Source: Streptomyces sp. YIM 121038
GTDB lineage: Bacteria; Actinomycetota; Actinomycetes; Streptomycetales; Streptomycetaceae
Length of the DNA: 64,000 nucleotides
Assembly (NCBI RefSeq): GCF_006088715.1
Contig: NZ_CP030771.1
Coordinates: forward strand, 8,368,001-8,432,000
Direction of reading: 5' to 3'
Shown here: positions 18,705 through 29,700 of the stretch, one piece after another
How positions within the stretch are numbered: position 1 is the first letter of the stretch
Layout: each line of letters opens with the position of its first letter
Program-made: the position numbers and the translations under genes
Notes under the pieces: generated by a model
What the model saw: the letters and a program-made list of their open reading frames with translations, nothing else
Database searches by the model: none
What the model was told of the DNA's origin: nothing

Positions 18705-19741
18705 ACAAGCTGAGGATCGGAATCATCTTCGGGGGCTCTTCCGAAGAACACCCCGTCTCCGTCAAGTCCGCCCAAGAGGTCGCAAAGAACCTCGACGCCG
18801 ACAAATACGAACCGTACTGGATCGGCATAACGGAGACCGGTGCCTGGCAGCTCTGTGACTCCCCTGGCGCAGACTGGGAGAACGCAGACGCTCGTCCGGT
18901 CATGCTGTCCCCCGACCCGAGCGTCCACGGATTGCTCGTCCTGGAACAGGAACGTTTCGAAGTGATCCGCCTGGACCTCGTGCTGCCCGTTCTGCACGGC
19001 ACACTCGGCGAAGACGGTGCGATCCAGGGCCTGTTGGAACTCTCTGGCGTTCCCTATGTCGGCTGCGATATCCAGAGCTCTGCCATCTGCATGGACAAAT
19101 CCCTGACCTACACCGTCGCCAAGAGCGCAGGCATCGCCACGCCGAACTTCTGGGTGGTCACGGAGAACGAGAAGGTCGACGCCGACCAGCTTCCTTACCC
19201 CGTCTTCGTGAAGCCGGCCCGTTCGGGCTCGTCTTTCGGCGTCAGCAAGGTTGCCGGCGCGGAGGACCTGCCAGGCGCGCTGGACGCCGCACGACAGTAC
19301 GACTCGAAGGTCCTGATCGAAGAGGCTGTGACCGGCAGCGAGATCGGCTGCGCGATCCTGGGGGACCCCTCCGCCCTGATCGCGGGCGAGGTGGACCGTG
19401 TAGCTCTCTCGCACGGATTCTTCAGGATCCACCAGGAGGCCTCACCCGAGACCGGTTCGGACAACTCGACGTTCATCGTTCCCGCCGACATCTCCGAAGA
19501 AGCGCGTCAACTCGTCCAAGAGAGCGCCAAGAACATCTACCGCACACTCGGCTGCCAAGGGCTTGCCCGCGTGGACATGTTCCTCCAGGACGACGGCCAG
19601 GTGGTACTCAACGAAGTCAACACCTTTCCCGGCATGACCTCCTACAGCCGCTACCCCCGGATGATGGCTGCCGCGGGGATGCCGCTCTCCGACGTCCTCG
19701 ATCGACTCGTGTCACTGACACTGGACCGGAAAAGGCGATGA
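18701..19741 (+). CDS. vanA: VanA-type D-alanine--D-lactate ligase
   Basis: 346 residues, ATP-grasp ligase. N-terminal IIFGGSSEEHPVSVKSAQEV, VLHGTLGEDGAIQGLLEL, ATP-binding PVFVKPARSGSSFGVSKV, and VLNEVNTFPGMTSYSRYPRM at the metal site. VALSHGFFRIHQEASP and GSDNSTFIVPADI correspond to the VanA-specific omega-loop region, including the His that favours D-lactate over D-Ala, so it is a depsipeptide ligase rather than a housekeeping Ddl. Start and stop overlap its neighbours by 4 nt each. Confidence 0.96.
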   Translation: MNKLRIGIIFGGSSEEHPVSVKSAQEVAKNLDADKYEPYWIGITETGAWQLCDSPGADWENADARPVMLSPDPSVHGLLVLEQERFEVIRLDLVLPVLHGTLGEDGAIQGLLELSGVPYVGCDIQSSAICMDKSLTYTVAKSAGIATPNFWVVTENEKVDADQLPYPVFVKPARSGSSFGVSKVAGAEDLPGALDAARQYDSKVLIEEAVTGSEIGCAILGDPSALIAGEVDRVALSHGFFRIHQEASPETGSDNSTFIVPADISEEARQLVQESAKNIYRTLGCQGLARVDMFLQDDGQVVLNEVNTFPGMTSYSRYPRMMAAAGMPLSDVLDRLVSLTLDRKRR

Positions 19742-20346
19742 ACGGTGACTTCGTGTACCTGGACGAGCTGGTGCCCGGCATCCGCTGGGACGCCAAGTAC
19801 GCCACCCGGGACAACTTCACCGGGCAGCCGGTAGACGGATACCTGGTGAATCGGATAGTCGGCACCAAAGCCTTGTGCGCAGCCCTGGGGCGAGCGCAGG
19901 AAAAAGCCGCGTCCCGTGGCTTCGGCTTGCTTGTCTGGGACGGATACCGTCCGCAACGCGCCGTCGACTGCTTCCGGCGCTGGTCAGAACAGCCGGAGGA
20001 CGGTCGGACAAAGCAGCGCCACTACCCCAACATTGAGAGGTCCGAGCTTTTCGACAAGGGATATGTGGCCGCCAAGTCGGGCCACAGCCGCGGCAGTTCC
20101 GTCGACTTGACGCTCTACAACCTTGCCACCGGAGAACATGCCTGCATGGGCGGTGGACACGACCTCATGGACTCGATCTCGCATCATGGAGCAGAGGACA
20201 TAGAGCCCATCGAAGCGGAAAACCGCGAGTACCTCTGCTCCATCATGGAGGACTGCGGATTTGCTCGCTACGACAGCGAGTGGTGGCACTACACGCTGGA
20301 AAGCGAGCCGTATGCAGATGTCTATTTCGACTTTCCCATCACATGA
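19738..20346 (+). CDS. vanX: VanX D-Ala-D-Ala dipeptidase
   Basis: 202 residues, the usual VanX length. Family landmarks: FVYLDELVPGIRWDAKYAT, LVWDGYRPQRAV (transition-state Arg), zinc ligands in SGHSRGSSVDLTL (SxHxxGxxxD), and EWWHYTL with catalytic Glu and third zinc ligand. It hydrolyses free D-Ala-D-Ala so that only D-Ala-D-Lac enters wall precursors. It overlaps vanA by 4 nt, and its 3' end contains the likely start of the next gene. Confidence 0.96.
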   Translation: MNGDFVYLDELVPGIRWDAKYATRDNFTGQPVDGYLVNRIVGTKALCAALGRAQEKAASRGFGLLVWDGYRPQRAVDCFRRWSEQPEDGRTKQRHYPNIERSELFDKGYVAAKSGHSRGSSVDLTLYNLATGEHACMGGGHDLMDSISHHGAEDIEPIEAENREYLCSIMEDCGFARYDSEWWHYTLESEPYADVYFDFPIT

Positions 20347-20989
20347 CAGAAGCCTCCCTTACGTATCTCAGTGGGGAAGCCTGGACCGGAACGACGAGGT
20401 CGTCATCCAGCGTGCCGCGCCATCGGGTGTCGACGTCTTTTTGAGGCGCACCGATCCGTCGCAACTGCACGACTGGGCCTCCGACGGATACCACTCGCGC
20501 GAGGAGTACCTGTTCTGGTCCCGCAAAATCTGTGGCTTGGCCTGCCTGCAGTCCTTGCTCCATGGCTGGACGGATGTCCGACTGCCGATGCGCGAACTCC
20601 TCGCGCAGGCCCTCGACCGGGGTTGCTACGTGGTGGAACCCCAGGGCAAGGTCCAAGGGCTGATATACCGACCATTTATGACCTGGGTCAGCTCACAATT
20701 CGGCTTCACATGCCAACTGGTCGAGCGGACACCGCTTCAAGCGTCCGCCCGAACGGTGCACCCCGGGCAGGTCCTGATCGCTTCGGTGTCTCCTGAGATT
20801 CGCGACCCGAGAACCCACGAACCGCGCCGGGGAGGGCACCTCGTGCTGATTCATGCGGTCCGCGGCGGGATCGTACGGTTCCATAACCCGTCGGGCTACT
20901 CGCACAACGCGGAATCCGCGTCGCTGCCCATGCGCGTCTTCGAGCGGTTCTACGCAGGACGAGGAATCCTGGTCAGCGCGGGAGCGTGA
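20312..20989 (+). CDS. C39-like papain-fold protein coupled to vanX
   Basis: 225 residues from ATG 20312 (ATG 20318 also possible; GGAAAG lies upstream), starting inside vanX. The conserved part opens with SLPYVSQWGSLDRND. A cysteine nucleophile is likely in KICGLACLQSLLHG, a histidine in GGHLVLIHAVRGG, and an Asn in FHNPSGYS, the Cys-His-Asn pattern of Peptidase_C39_2-like proteins. No signal peptide or transporter domain is present, so it is cytosolic. I know of no defined role; operon position suggests action on a wall precursor or on cluster products. Stem-loop 21062-21088 follows. Confidence 0.8.
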   Translation: MQMSISTFPSHDRSLPYVSQWGSLDRNDEVVIQRAAPSGVDVFLRRTDPSQLHDWASDGYHSREEYLFWSRKICGLACLQSLLHGWTDVRLPMRELLAQALDRGCYVVEPQGKVQGLIYRPFMTWVSSQFGFTCQLVERTPLQASARTVHPGQVLIASVSPEIRDPRTHEPRRGGHLVLIHAVRGGIVRFHNPSGYSHNAESASLPMRVFERFYAGRGILVSAGA

Positions 20990-21061
20990 GGCCAGGCGAA
21001 CCGGCCCCGCGCGCGTCGCCACCGGCGGCCACTCGGCGGGGTGCACACAGCCCACGATGAA

Positions 21062-21088
21062 CCTTCCCGACGCGTTGCGTCGGGAAGG
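21062..21088 (+). terminator. Perfect 12-bp stem-loop after the vanHAX operon
   Basis: CCTTCCCGACGC, loop GTT, GCGTCGGGAAGG, 72 nt after the stop of the C39-like gene. A perfect, GC-rich stem in this place is most simply the transcription terminator of the vanHAX operon. Confidence 0.8.
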
Positions 21089-21244
21089 AATCCTCGACGG
21101 AGACCACCGCCTTCGACGCGGTCCGCGGCCTGGACCACATGCTCAGTCCAGCCCGCGGCTTCGGCGTGAACCCATCCCGTTACCGCGTCACGGCCGTCGC
21201 CGAGGCGTGCGATCACGATCACCGAGCGGCGGGCAGTCGCCGCG

Positions 21245-21460
21245 TACCGCGGCAGGCAGTCGCCGCACGACGTAGAGCCCGCTCACAGGCCCCCGGGCTG
21301 CGGGCGAGAGCTCCGTCGTGTGCCCGGTGACGCTCTTGACGATCGCTCGGCCAAGGCCCACCCTCACCTGGGCGGGTCGTAGACGCGCGGCGCCCGGCTG
21401 AAACGGCTCGGCGAGCCGACGGCCAGTGCCCGCGGGCCCTTCCATCCGGATGCGGACCTT
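21245..21460 (-). pseudogene. Decayed vanS-type histidine kinase fragment
   Basis: A minus-strand frame reads RRLAEPFQPGAARLR, VRVGLGRAIVKSVTGHTTEL and RGPVSGLYVVRRLPAAVR. This parallels the C-terminus of the intact VanS here (LTEPFQRGTERI, GVGLGLAIVKTITQAHGG, RPAGGLRVTVQLPAAS). The ATP-lid residues are corrupted and no upstream kinase domain is found. The rest of the 760 bp between the C39-like gene and the exporter shows no other gene. Confidence 0.65.
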
Positions 21461-21643
21461 CCGGCCCGGATTCCGGTGTACCTCGCGCCGCCCGCGGCCC
21501 CAGAGACGATCGAGCAAGAATCCCGGGGCTGCTCCTTGCCCTCTGCGCCATGCGGCGGCAAGCCGACGAGGCCCAGCTCGGGAGGGTGACCGTGGCGGTC
21601 AGCCGTGCCGCGGCAGCCGCGCGGCGCAGACGCCGGCAGATGC

Positions 21644-21672
21644 GTCCAAGTGACAGAAGTGTTCAGTTGGAC
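21644..21672. promoter_or_regulatory. Candidate StrR/Bbr binding site upstream of the exporter
   Basis: GTCCAAGTG, 11 nt, CAGTTGGAC: inverted half-sites of 9 nt with an 11-nt spacer, equally written GTCCAA(N17)TTGGAC. This is the geometry of StrR boxes and agrees with the consensus I remember for Bbr. It lies 76 bp before the GTG of the exporter gene. Confidence 0.7.
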
Positions 21673-21748
21673 TCACTCGTGGACATCGATGCGATTCAGC
21701 ACGATTGGGCTCCGCTGGCTTCGTGAGTCGTGTGAGAGGGGCACCTGC

Positions 21749-23713
21749 GTGGAAATGGTGTTGCGCTACCAGGGGGTGAGGAAGAGCGATGACGATCCCG
21801 ATCCCTGGCAGACCACGGTCCACCCGGGGGCGGTGCGCCGCGTGCTCGCCTACTTCCGCCCGCACATCCGCACAGTGGCGCTCTTCGGTGTAGTCGCCAC
21901 GATGGAGGCGCTTACCGTCGCCGCGACTCCCTTGCTGCTGAGGGAGCTGGTCGACAACGGCATCGTCAAGAACGACCGCGGGGTCGTGATCTTGATGGCA
22001 TGCCTGGCCGCCGGCCTCGCCGTCCTTGGCGCGGGGTTGTCGCTGGTGTCCGCCTACATCTCCGGGCGGATCGGACAGGTGATCACCTACGACCTCCGGG
22101 TCCAGGCGCTCGACCACGTCCGGCGGCTGCCGCTCGCGTTCTTCACGCGCACCCAGACGGGGGTGCTGGTCGGTCGGCTGCACACCGAACTGATCATGGC
22201 TCAGCAGCAGTTCAGCGGCCTGCTGATGGCAGCCACCAGTGCGGTCGTGGTCGTGGTGGTGCTGGCCGAGCTGTTCTACCTGTCGTGGCTCGTCGGGCTC
22301 ATCACGCTGGCGCTGGTTCCGATGTTCATCGTGCCCTGGGTCCACGTGGGGCGAGTGATACAGCGGCGCACCGGACAGCAGATGGACGAGAACACCGGCC
22401 TCGGCGGACGGCTTCAGGAGCGGTTCAACGTGCAGGGGGCGATGCTCTCCAAGCTCTTCGGCCGTCCGGACGAGGAGATGGCCGAACTCACGGATCGTGC
22501 CGACAGGATCCGCAAGATCGGTGTGAACCTGTCCGTCTGGGGCCGGATGGCCTTCGTGATGATGACGCTGATGGCCTCGCTCGCCACGGCGATCGTCTAC
22601 GGGATCGGTGGCGGACTCGTACTCGACGAGGCCTTCCAGCTCGGCACGCTGATCGCCATCGCCACCCTGCTTCAGCGGCTGTTCGGGCCGATCACCCAGC
22701 TGTCCGGGATGCAGCAGGTCGCGCAGACCGTCGTGGTGAGCTTCTCCCGGGTCTTCGAACTGCTCGATCTGAAGCCGCTGATCCAGGAACGCCCCGACGC
22801 GGTCGCGCTCACGAAGAACGTGACGCCGGACGTCCAGTTCGAGAACGTGTCGTTCCGCTATCCCACCGCGGACGAGGTCTCACTGGCCTCTCTGGAGCAT
22901 CTGCGGTCCGATCACGAGCGCGGGAAGGTGACGCCGGACGTCCTGCGCGACGTGAGCTTTCACGTGCGGGCCGGCACCCTCACCGCGCTCGTCGGCCCGT
23001 CCGGCGCGGGGAAGAGCACCATCACCCACCTGGTGTCCCGGCTGTACGACTCGAACTCAGGGACGGTCCGCGTCGGCGGACACGACCTGCGGGACCTCAC
23101 CTTCGACTCGCTCCGCGAAACGGTAGGGGTGGTCAGCCAGGACACCTACCTCTTCCACGACACGATCCGGGAGAACCTTCTCTACGCTCGCCCGGACGCC
23201 ACCGAGGACGAGCTGATCGAGGCGTGCAAAGGGGCCCAGATCTGGGATCTGATCGAGTCCCTCCCCAGTGGGCTCGACACCGTCTCGGGCGACCGCGGCT
23301 ACCGCATGTCGGGCGGGGAGAAGCAACGACTGGCCATCGCCCGGCTGCTGTTGAAGGCGCCCTCGGTCGTCGTCCTTGACGAAGCCACCGCGCATCTGGA
23401 CTCCGAGTCGGAGGCCGCCGTCCAGCGGGCACTCAAGACCGCCCTGCGCAGCCGTACCTCGCTGGTGATCGCCCACCGGCTGTCCACGATCCGCGAGGCC
23501 GACCAGATTCTCGTGATCGACGGCGGACGGGTCCGCGAGCGCGGGACGCACGAGGAGTTGCTGGCCGAGGGCGGCCTCTACGCCGAGCTCTATCACACGC
23601 AGTTCGTCAAGCCGGGAGACAACGGCACCGAGCCCGCCGACATCGGCACCGGGCTCGGGCCGGACATGGCACTCCGGTCGGTGCATCAGGTGGTCCGTGA
23701 AGGAGAACGATGA
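21749..23713 (+). CDS. tba: ABC exporter, fused membrane and ATPase domains (Tba-like)
   Basis: 654 residues from GTG 21749, which has GAGAGGGG upstream; ATG 21755 is an alternative. Six membrane segments (about residues 30-310) are followed by a nucleotide-binding domain: Walker [11 protein letters not shown]-loop VVSQDTYLF, signature [14 protein letters not shown], Walker [13 protein letters not shown] and switch His in [10 protein letters not shown]. It is a half-size homodimeric exporter of the type found directly before the first NRPS gene in balhimycin-class clusters and should export the glycopeptide. The stop overlaps the NRPS start (ATGA). Confidence 0.92.
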   Translation: MEMVLRYQGVRKSDDDPDPWQTTVHPGAVRRVLAYFRPHIRTVALFGVVATMEALTVAATPLLLRELVDNGIVKNDRGVVILMACLAAGLAVLGAGLSLVSAYISGRIGQVITYDLRVQALDHVRRLPLAFFTRTQTGVLVGRLHTELIMAQQQFSGLLMAATSAVVVVVVLAELFYLSWLVGLITLALVPMFIVPWVHVGRVIQRRTGQQMDENTGLGGRLQERFNVQGAMLSKLFGRPDEEMAELTDRADRIRKIGVNLSVWGRMAFVMMTLMASLATAIVYGIGGGLVLDEAFQLGTLIAIATLLQRLFGPITQLSGMQQVAQTVVVSFSRVFELLDLKPLIQERPDAVALTKNVTPDVQFENVSFRYPTADEVSLASLEHLRSDHERGKVTPDVLRDVSFHVRAGTLTALVGPSGAGKSTITHLVSRLYDSNSGTVRVGGHDLRDLTFDSLRETVGVVSQDTYLFHDTIRENLLYARPDATEDELIEACKGAQIWDLIESLPSGLDTVSGDRGYRMSGGEKQRLAIARLLLKAPSVVVLDEATAHLDSESEAAVQRALKTALRSRTSLVIAHRLSTIREADQILVIDGGRVRERGTHEELLAEGGLYAELYHTQFVKPGDNGTEPADIGTGLGPDMALRSVHQVVREGER

Positions 23714-26700
23714 ATTCCACAGCGCAAGCCACACCGACGGTGTTGGAGCTGTTCGCCTCGCATGTCGACCGGACGCCCGACGCGGTGGCCGTCGTAGCCG
23801 GTGACCAGGTTCTGACGTATCGGCAACTCGATGAGCGAGCGGGTCGGCTGGCCGGGCGCCTGATCACTTGGGGCGTCCGCCGCGGCGACCGCGTCGCGGT
23901 CATGATGGACCGCTCGCCCGACCTGCTCGTGGCGACGCTCGCCCTATGGAAGGCGGGGGCCGTGTACGTCCCGGTGGACGCCGCCTACCCAGCGAGGCGG
24001 GTGGCGTTCATGGTGGCGGATGCCAAGGTGTCCTTGATGGTGTGTTCGGCCGCGGCGCGCGGCGGCGTACCGGACGGGGTCGAGTCGATCGAGGTGGACG
24101 CCGCCACGGACGAAGGCGCGTGCGACGCGGCGGCGATCACGGTGCACCCGGGCGACCTGGCCTACGTGATGTACACCTCCGGCTCGACGGGCGCCCCGAA
24201 GGGGGTGGCCGTCCCGCACCGGAGCCTGGTGGAGCTGGTGGAGAGCCCCGGCTGGGCGATGGAGCCCGCCGACGCGGTCCTCATGCACGCGCCGTACGCG
24301 TTCGACGCGTCCATGTTCGAGATCTGGGTGCCGCTGGCGTGGGGCGCCCGTGTGGTGATCGCGGGGCCGGGGCCGGTGGACGCCCAGCGCCTGCGGGAGT
24401 TGGTCGCGGCCGGGTTGACGCGGGCGTATCTGACCGCCGGGAACTTCCGCGCAGTGGCGGAGGAGTCGCCGGAGTCCTTCGCGGGGCTCCGTGAGGTGCA
24501 GACCGGTGGTGACCTGGTGCCCGCGCACGCGGTGCACAGGGTGCGGGAGGCCTGCCCCCGAGCGCGGATCCGGCACCTGTACGGCCCGACCGAAGCGACT
24601 GTGTGGGCGACGTGGCACGTGCTCGAGCCAGGTGACGAGATGGGCCCGACGCTGCCGATCGGGCGGTCCCTGCCGGGCCGCAGGGCTCACGTGCTCGACG
24701 AGTCGCTGCGGCCCGTGGGCCCGGGTGTGGTCGGTGAGCTGTACCTCTCCGGTGCCGGTCTGGCGGACGGCTATCTGAACCGGCCGGGTCTGACGGCGGA
24801 GCGGTTCGTGGCGGATCCGTACGCGCCCGACAGCGCCTCCGAGGACGGTGGCGGTCGGGTGACGGGCGGACGGATGTACCGGACCGGGGACCTCGCCCAG
24901 TGGACCGCGGACGGTGAGCTGCTGTTCGCGGGCCGGGTCGACCACCAGGTGAAGATCCGCGGGTACCGGATCGAGCCCGGTGAGATCGAGGCCGCGCTGA
25001 CGGCTCAGCCGGGCGTCGACGACGCCGTGCTGGTGGCGATCGACGGGCGCCCGATCGGCTATGTGGTGGCGGACAGGGACGCGGATCCCGATCTCATCCG
25101 CGAGCGTCTCGGGGCCGAACTGCCGGAGTACATGATTCCGGCCGCTGTCATCGTGCTGGACGCACTCCCCCTGACCGCCAACGGCAAGGTGGACCGAGCG
25201 GCTTTGCCCGCGCCCGAGTTCGCGGCGAACGCAACGGGCCGCGAACCGGTGACCGAGCCAGAGCGTGTTCTGTGCGATCTCTTCGCCGAGCTGCTCGGCC
25301 TGGAACGAGTCGGGGTCGACGACGGCTTGATCCAGTTGGGCGGAGACTCGATCGTCGCGATGCGCATGGCGGCACGCGCGGTCAAAGCGGGCCTGCTGCT
25401 GACACCCGCCCAGATCCTGGAGGAGCAGACGCCCGCACGCCTGGCGGCCGTCGCGCGTGCCGTATCCGCTGATCGCCCCGCCGACCAGCCGCTGATCGCC
25501 CTGACCGCGGAAGACGAGGCGGACCTGGCGACCACCCATGCGGAGGCGGAGGAGGTCTGGCCGCTGGCACCGCTTCAGGAGGGGTTGCTCTTCCAGTCGA
25601 CCCTCGACGATCAGGGCCCCGGTGACCAGGGTCGCGACATCTACCAGGTGCACTGGCTCGTGGAGCTGAGCGGACCGCTGGACGTACCCCGGCTGCGGGC
25701 CACGTGGGAAGCGATTTTCGCCCGGCACCCCCAGCTTCGGCCCAGCTTCCATCGGCTCCCGTCGGGCAAGGCGGTGCAGGTCGTCCACCGGCACGTCACC
25801 TTGCCGTGGCAGGAGGTGGATCTGACGGGTGCCAGCGATGTCGACGCGGCCGTCGACGCCCTGGTCGTACGGGAACAGAAGAATCGGTTCGATCTCGCCG
25901 AGGCCCCCCTGGCCCGGCTGGTGCTGATGCGCATCGAGGAGGACCGGCACCGCCTGCTGGTCGTCATCCACCACACGCTGATCGACGGCTGGTCGGTGGC
26001 GGTCATCCTCAACGAGGCGGCCGAGGCGTACGCGGCCGGCGGGCAGCTCCCGGAACGGGCGGGCCCGGCCTCCTACCGGGACTACCTGGCCTGGCTTGAC
26101 CGGCAGGACAAGGACGCGGCACGCGCGGCCTGGCGGGCGGAGCTGTCCGGTCTGGGCGAGCCGGCGCTGGTCGCGACAGCGGCCCCCGTGGCGGACTACG
26201 ACCACCACGTCGTCCACCTGCCCACGGATCTCCACACCCGGCTGACGCGGCTGGCCCGCGACCACGGCCTGACGCTGAACACGGTGGTACAGGGTGCCTG
26301 GGCGATGGTTCTGGCGCGGCTTCTGCGCCGGACCGACGTGGTCTTCGGCGCCACGGTCGCCTGCCGTCCCGCGCAGCTCCCGGGTGTGGAGTCGATGCCG
26401 GGCCTCATGATGAACACGGTGCCGGTCCGGGTGCCTCTTGACGGCGGGCAATCAGCCATCGACATGCTCACCGAGGTGCAGCGCCGACAGGCGGCCCTGA
26501 TCCCGCACCAGCACCTGGGGCTGCCGGAGATCCAGAAGTCGGCCGGCGCCGGCGCGACCTTCGACACGTTGCTGGTGTTCGAGAACTATCCGCGCGATTT
26601 CGCGGGCCAATTCACGTATCTGGGCACGGTCGAGGGGACCCACTATCCGCTGACTCTCGGCATCATCCCGGGAGATCACTTCCGGATCCAGCTCAGCTAC

Positions 26701-29700
26701 TGGCGCGGGCAGATCCGGGAGAGCGTCGCGGAGTCGGCTCTCCAGTGGTTCGTCGACGCGCTCGCCGCGCTGGTCGCTGACCCGTCCGGATTGGTGGGGC
26801 GGATCAGCATGGCCGAGGGCCAGGCGCATGAACCGGCCCCGGCGTTGGTGGCGGGGGAGTCCTTGCCGGCCTTGGTCAGGCGGGTGGTGAGGGAACGGCC
26901 GAATGACGTGGCGGTGGTGGACGCCGAAGGTGAGCTGTCGTTCGAGCAGTTGTGGGACCGGGCGGTGGGATTGGCCGCGGTGCTGCGGAACCGTGGGGTC
27001 GGGCCGGAGCACCGGGTGGGCGTGGTGGTGGACCGGTCATCGTGGTGGCTGGTCGGGATACTGGGCGTGTCCTTGGCGGGCGGCGCGTTCGTTCCGGTGG
27101 ACCCGGCCTATCCGGCCGAACGCGTGAAGTGGATTCTGGACGATGCCGATCCGGTGTCGGTGGTGTGCGTCGGAACGACACGGCCGGCCGTGCCCGAGGA
27201 GTTCGCGGATCGACTGGTAGTGATCGGCGAGGCCGATCCGACGGAGCGCTCGGACGCGGAATTGCCGCAGGCGGGCCCGGGCGACGCGGCGTACGTGATG
27301 TACACGTCGGGGTCGACAGGCGCTCCGAAGGGGGTCGTCGTCTCCCACGCGGGGCTCGGCAACCTCGCGGCGGCGCAGATCGATCGGTTCGGCGTGGCGC
27401 CGTCCTCACGGGTCCTGCAGTTCGCGGCGCTGGGCTTCGACGCCATGGTGTCCGAGGTGCTGATGGCGTTGCTGTCGGGGGCGACGCTCGTCATGGCGCC
27501 GACGCGGGATCTGCCGCCGCAGGTGTCGTTGACCGAGGCGCTGGAACGGTGGCAGGTCACGCACGTGACGGTTCCGCCGTCGGTGCTGGGCACGGTCGAC
27601 GTCTTGCCGGACGAGTTGCAGACGGTGGTGGTGGCGGGAGAGGCCTGTCCGCCGAGCCTGGTGGACCGCTGGTCGGAGGGGCTGCGGCTGATCGACGCCT
27701 ACGGGCCGGCCGAGGCCACGGTGTGCGCGGCGATGAGTTCGCCGTTGGCGGCGGGCCGGGACGTGGTCCCGATCGGGACGCCGATCGCGGGGGGCCGCTG
27801 CTATGTGCTCGACGCGTTCCTGCTGCCGTTGCCGCCGGGGATCGTCGGTGAGCTGTACGTGGCCGGAATCGGGTTGGCCCGCGGCTACCTGGGTCGCGCG
27901 GGGCTGACGGCGGAACGGTTCGTGGCTGATCCGCTCGCCCCTGGCGAGCGGATGTACCGGACAGGGGATCTGGCGTACTGGACGAGCCAGGGCGAGCTGG
28001 TGTTCGCTGGACGGGCCGACGACCAGGTCAAGGTCCGGGGGTTCCGGATCGAACCCGGTGAGATCGAGTCCGCTCTGGCCGACCACCCAGGGGTCTCCCA
28101 AGCCGCGGTGACCGTCCGCGCGGACCGACTGCTGGCCTACGTTTCACCCAGCGACATCGATCCGCACGCGGTGCGCGAGGGGCTCGCTTCCCGGCTGCCT
28201 CAGCACATGGTGCCTGCGGCGGTGATAGCGCTGGACGCGCTGCCGGTGACGGCGAACGGGAAGATCGACCGGGGCGCGCTGCCTGACCCCGACTTCGCCG
28301 CCGCGACCGCGGGACGGGAGCCGGTCACGGAGGCCGAGCGGGTGGTGTGCGGCCTCTTCGCCGAGGTGCTCGGTCTCGACCGGGTCGGTGCGGACGACAG
28401 CTTCTTCGAACTGGGCGGGGACTCGATCCTCTCGATGCAGCTGGCGTCGCGGGCGCGGCATGCCGGTTTGACGTTCACCTCGCGGGATGTCTTCGAGTGC
28501 AGGACGCCGGAGCGGCTCGCGCAGCTGACGGCCCGATCGCCGCTGCCGCACAGTGACCATGCCTCCGCGGCCGACGGTGTGGGTGGCGTCGCGTGGACGC
28601 CGGTCATGCGGATGCTGGGGGACGGGGTCGTGGGCCCGGGGTTCGCCCAGTGGGCGGTGGTGGGCGCGCCGCCGGACTTGGCGGAGGACGTGCTGGCGGC
28701 CGGTCTCGCGGCGCTGGTGGATTCCCATGACATGTTGCGAGTGCGGGCGGAGCCGGGGCGGCTGGTGGTGGGTGAGCCCGGGTCGGTGGATCCGGCCGGG
28801 TTGGTCACACGCGTGGAGGCCGCCGGACGTTCGCTGGATGAGGTCGTGGAGAACGCCGCACGGGAGGCGGTGGCGCGGCTTGACCCCGCTGCGGGTGTGG
28901 TGGTGCAGGCGGTATGGGTGGACAGGGGCCCGGACCGGCTGGGCCGGGTGGTGCTGGTGGTGCATCACCTGGCCGTCGACGGGGTGTCCTGGAGGGTCCT
29001 GCTGCCGGATCTCCAGGCCGCATGCGAGGCGGTGGCCGCCGGGCGGGACCCGGTGGTGGAACCCGCAGGGGTGTCGTTCAGGCGGTGGGCAGGCCTGCTG
29101 GAGGAGTGGGCGGTCTCCGAGGGGCGGGTCGGCGAGTTGCCGGCGTGGAAGGCCATCGTCGGCCAGGAGGATCAACCGGTCGCTGCGCCCGAGCTGACCA
29201 CAGGCCGGGACGCGGTCGGTGTGGTGCGCTCGCGGTCCTGGGTCGCGCCGAAGGCGGACACGTCCGTGCTGGTGGGGCGGGCACCTGGGGTGTTCCACTG
29301 CGGGGTGCATGAGGTCCTGCTGGCCGGGCTGGCCGGTGCGGTCGCCCGGTGGCACGGCGTGGACGCGCTGTCGGTGGATGTGGAAAGCCATGGCCGTCAT
29401 CCCGTCGGCGGGATGGATGTGTCCAGGACAGTGGGCTGGTTCACCAGCGTGCACCCGGTGCGGCTGGATGTGGCGGGGATCGACCTCGCCGATGTGCTCA
29501 CCGGTGGTGCGGCGGCCGGGCGCCTGCTGAAGGCGGTCAAGGAGCAGGCGCGGGCGGTGCCCGGCGATGGGCTCGGCTACGGGTTGCTGCGCTATCTCAA
29601 CGGTGAGACCGGACCGGTTCTCGCGGCGTTGCCGTCGCCTCAGATCGGGTTCAACTACCTGGGCCGGTTCGCTGTCGGGGACCAGAACGACGGGCGGGCG

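Noticed and set aside
20853..21330. Plus-strand frames after the C39-like gene
   Set aside because: They run through a perfect terminator stem-loop and the vanS remnant and show no family similarity.
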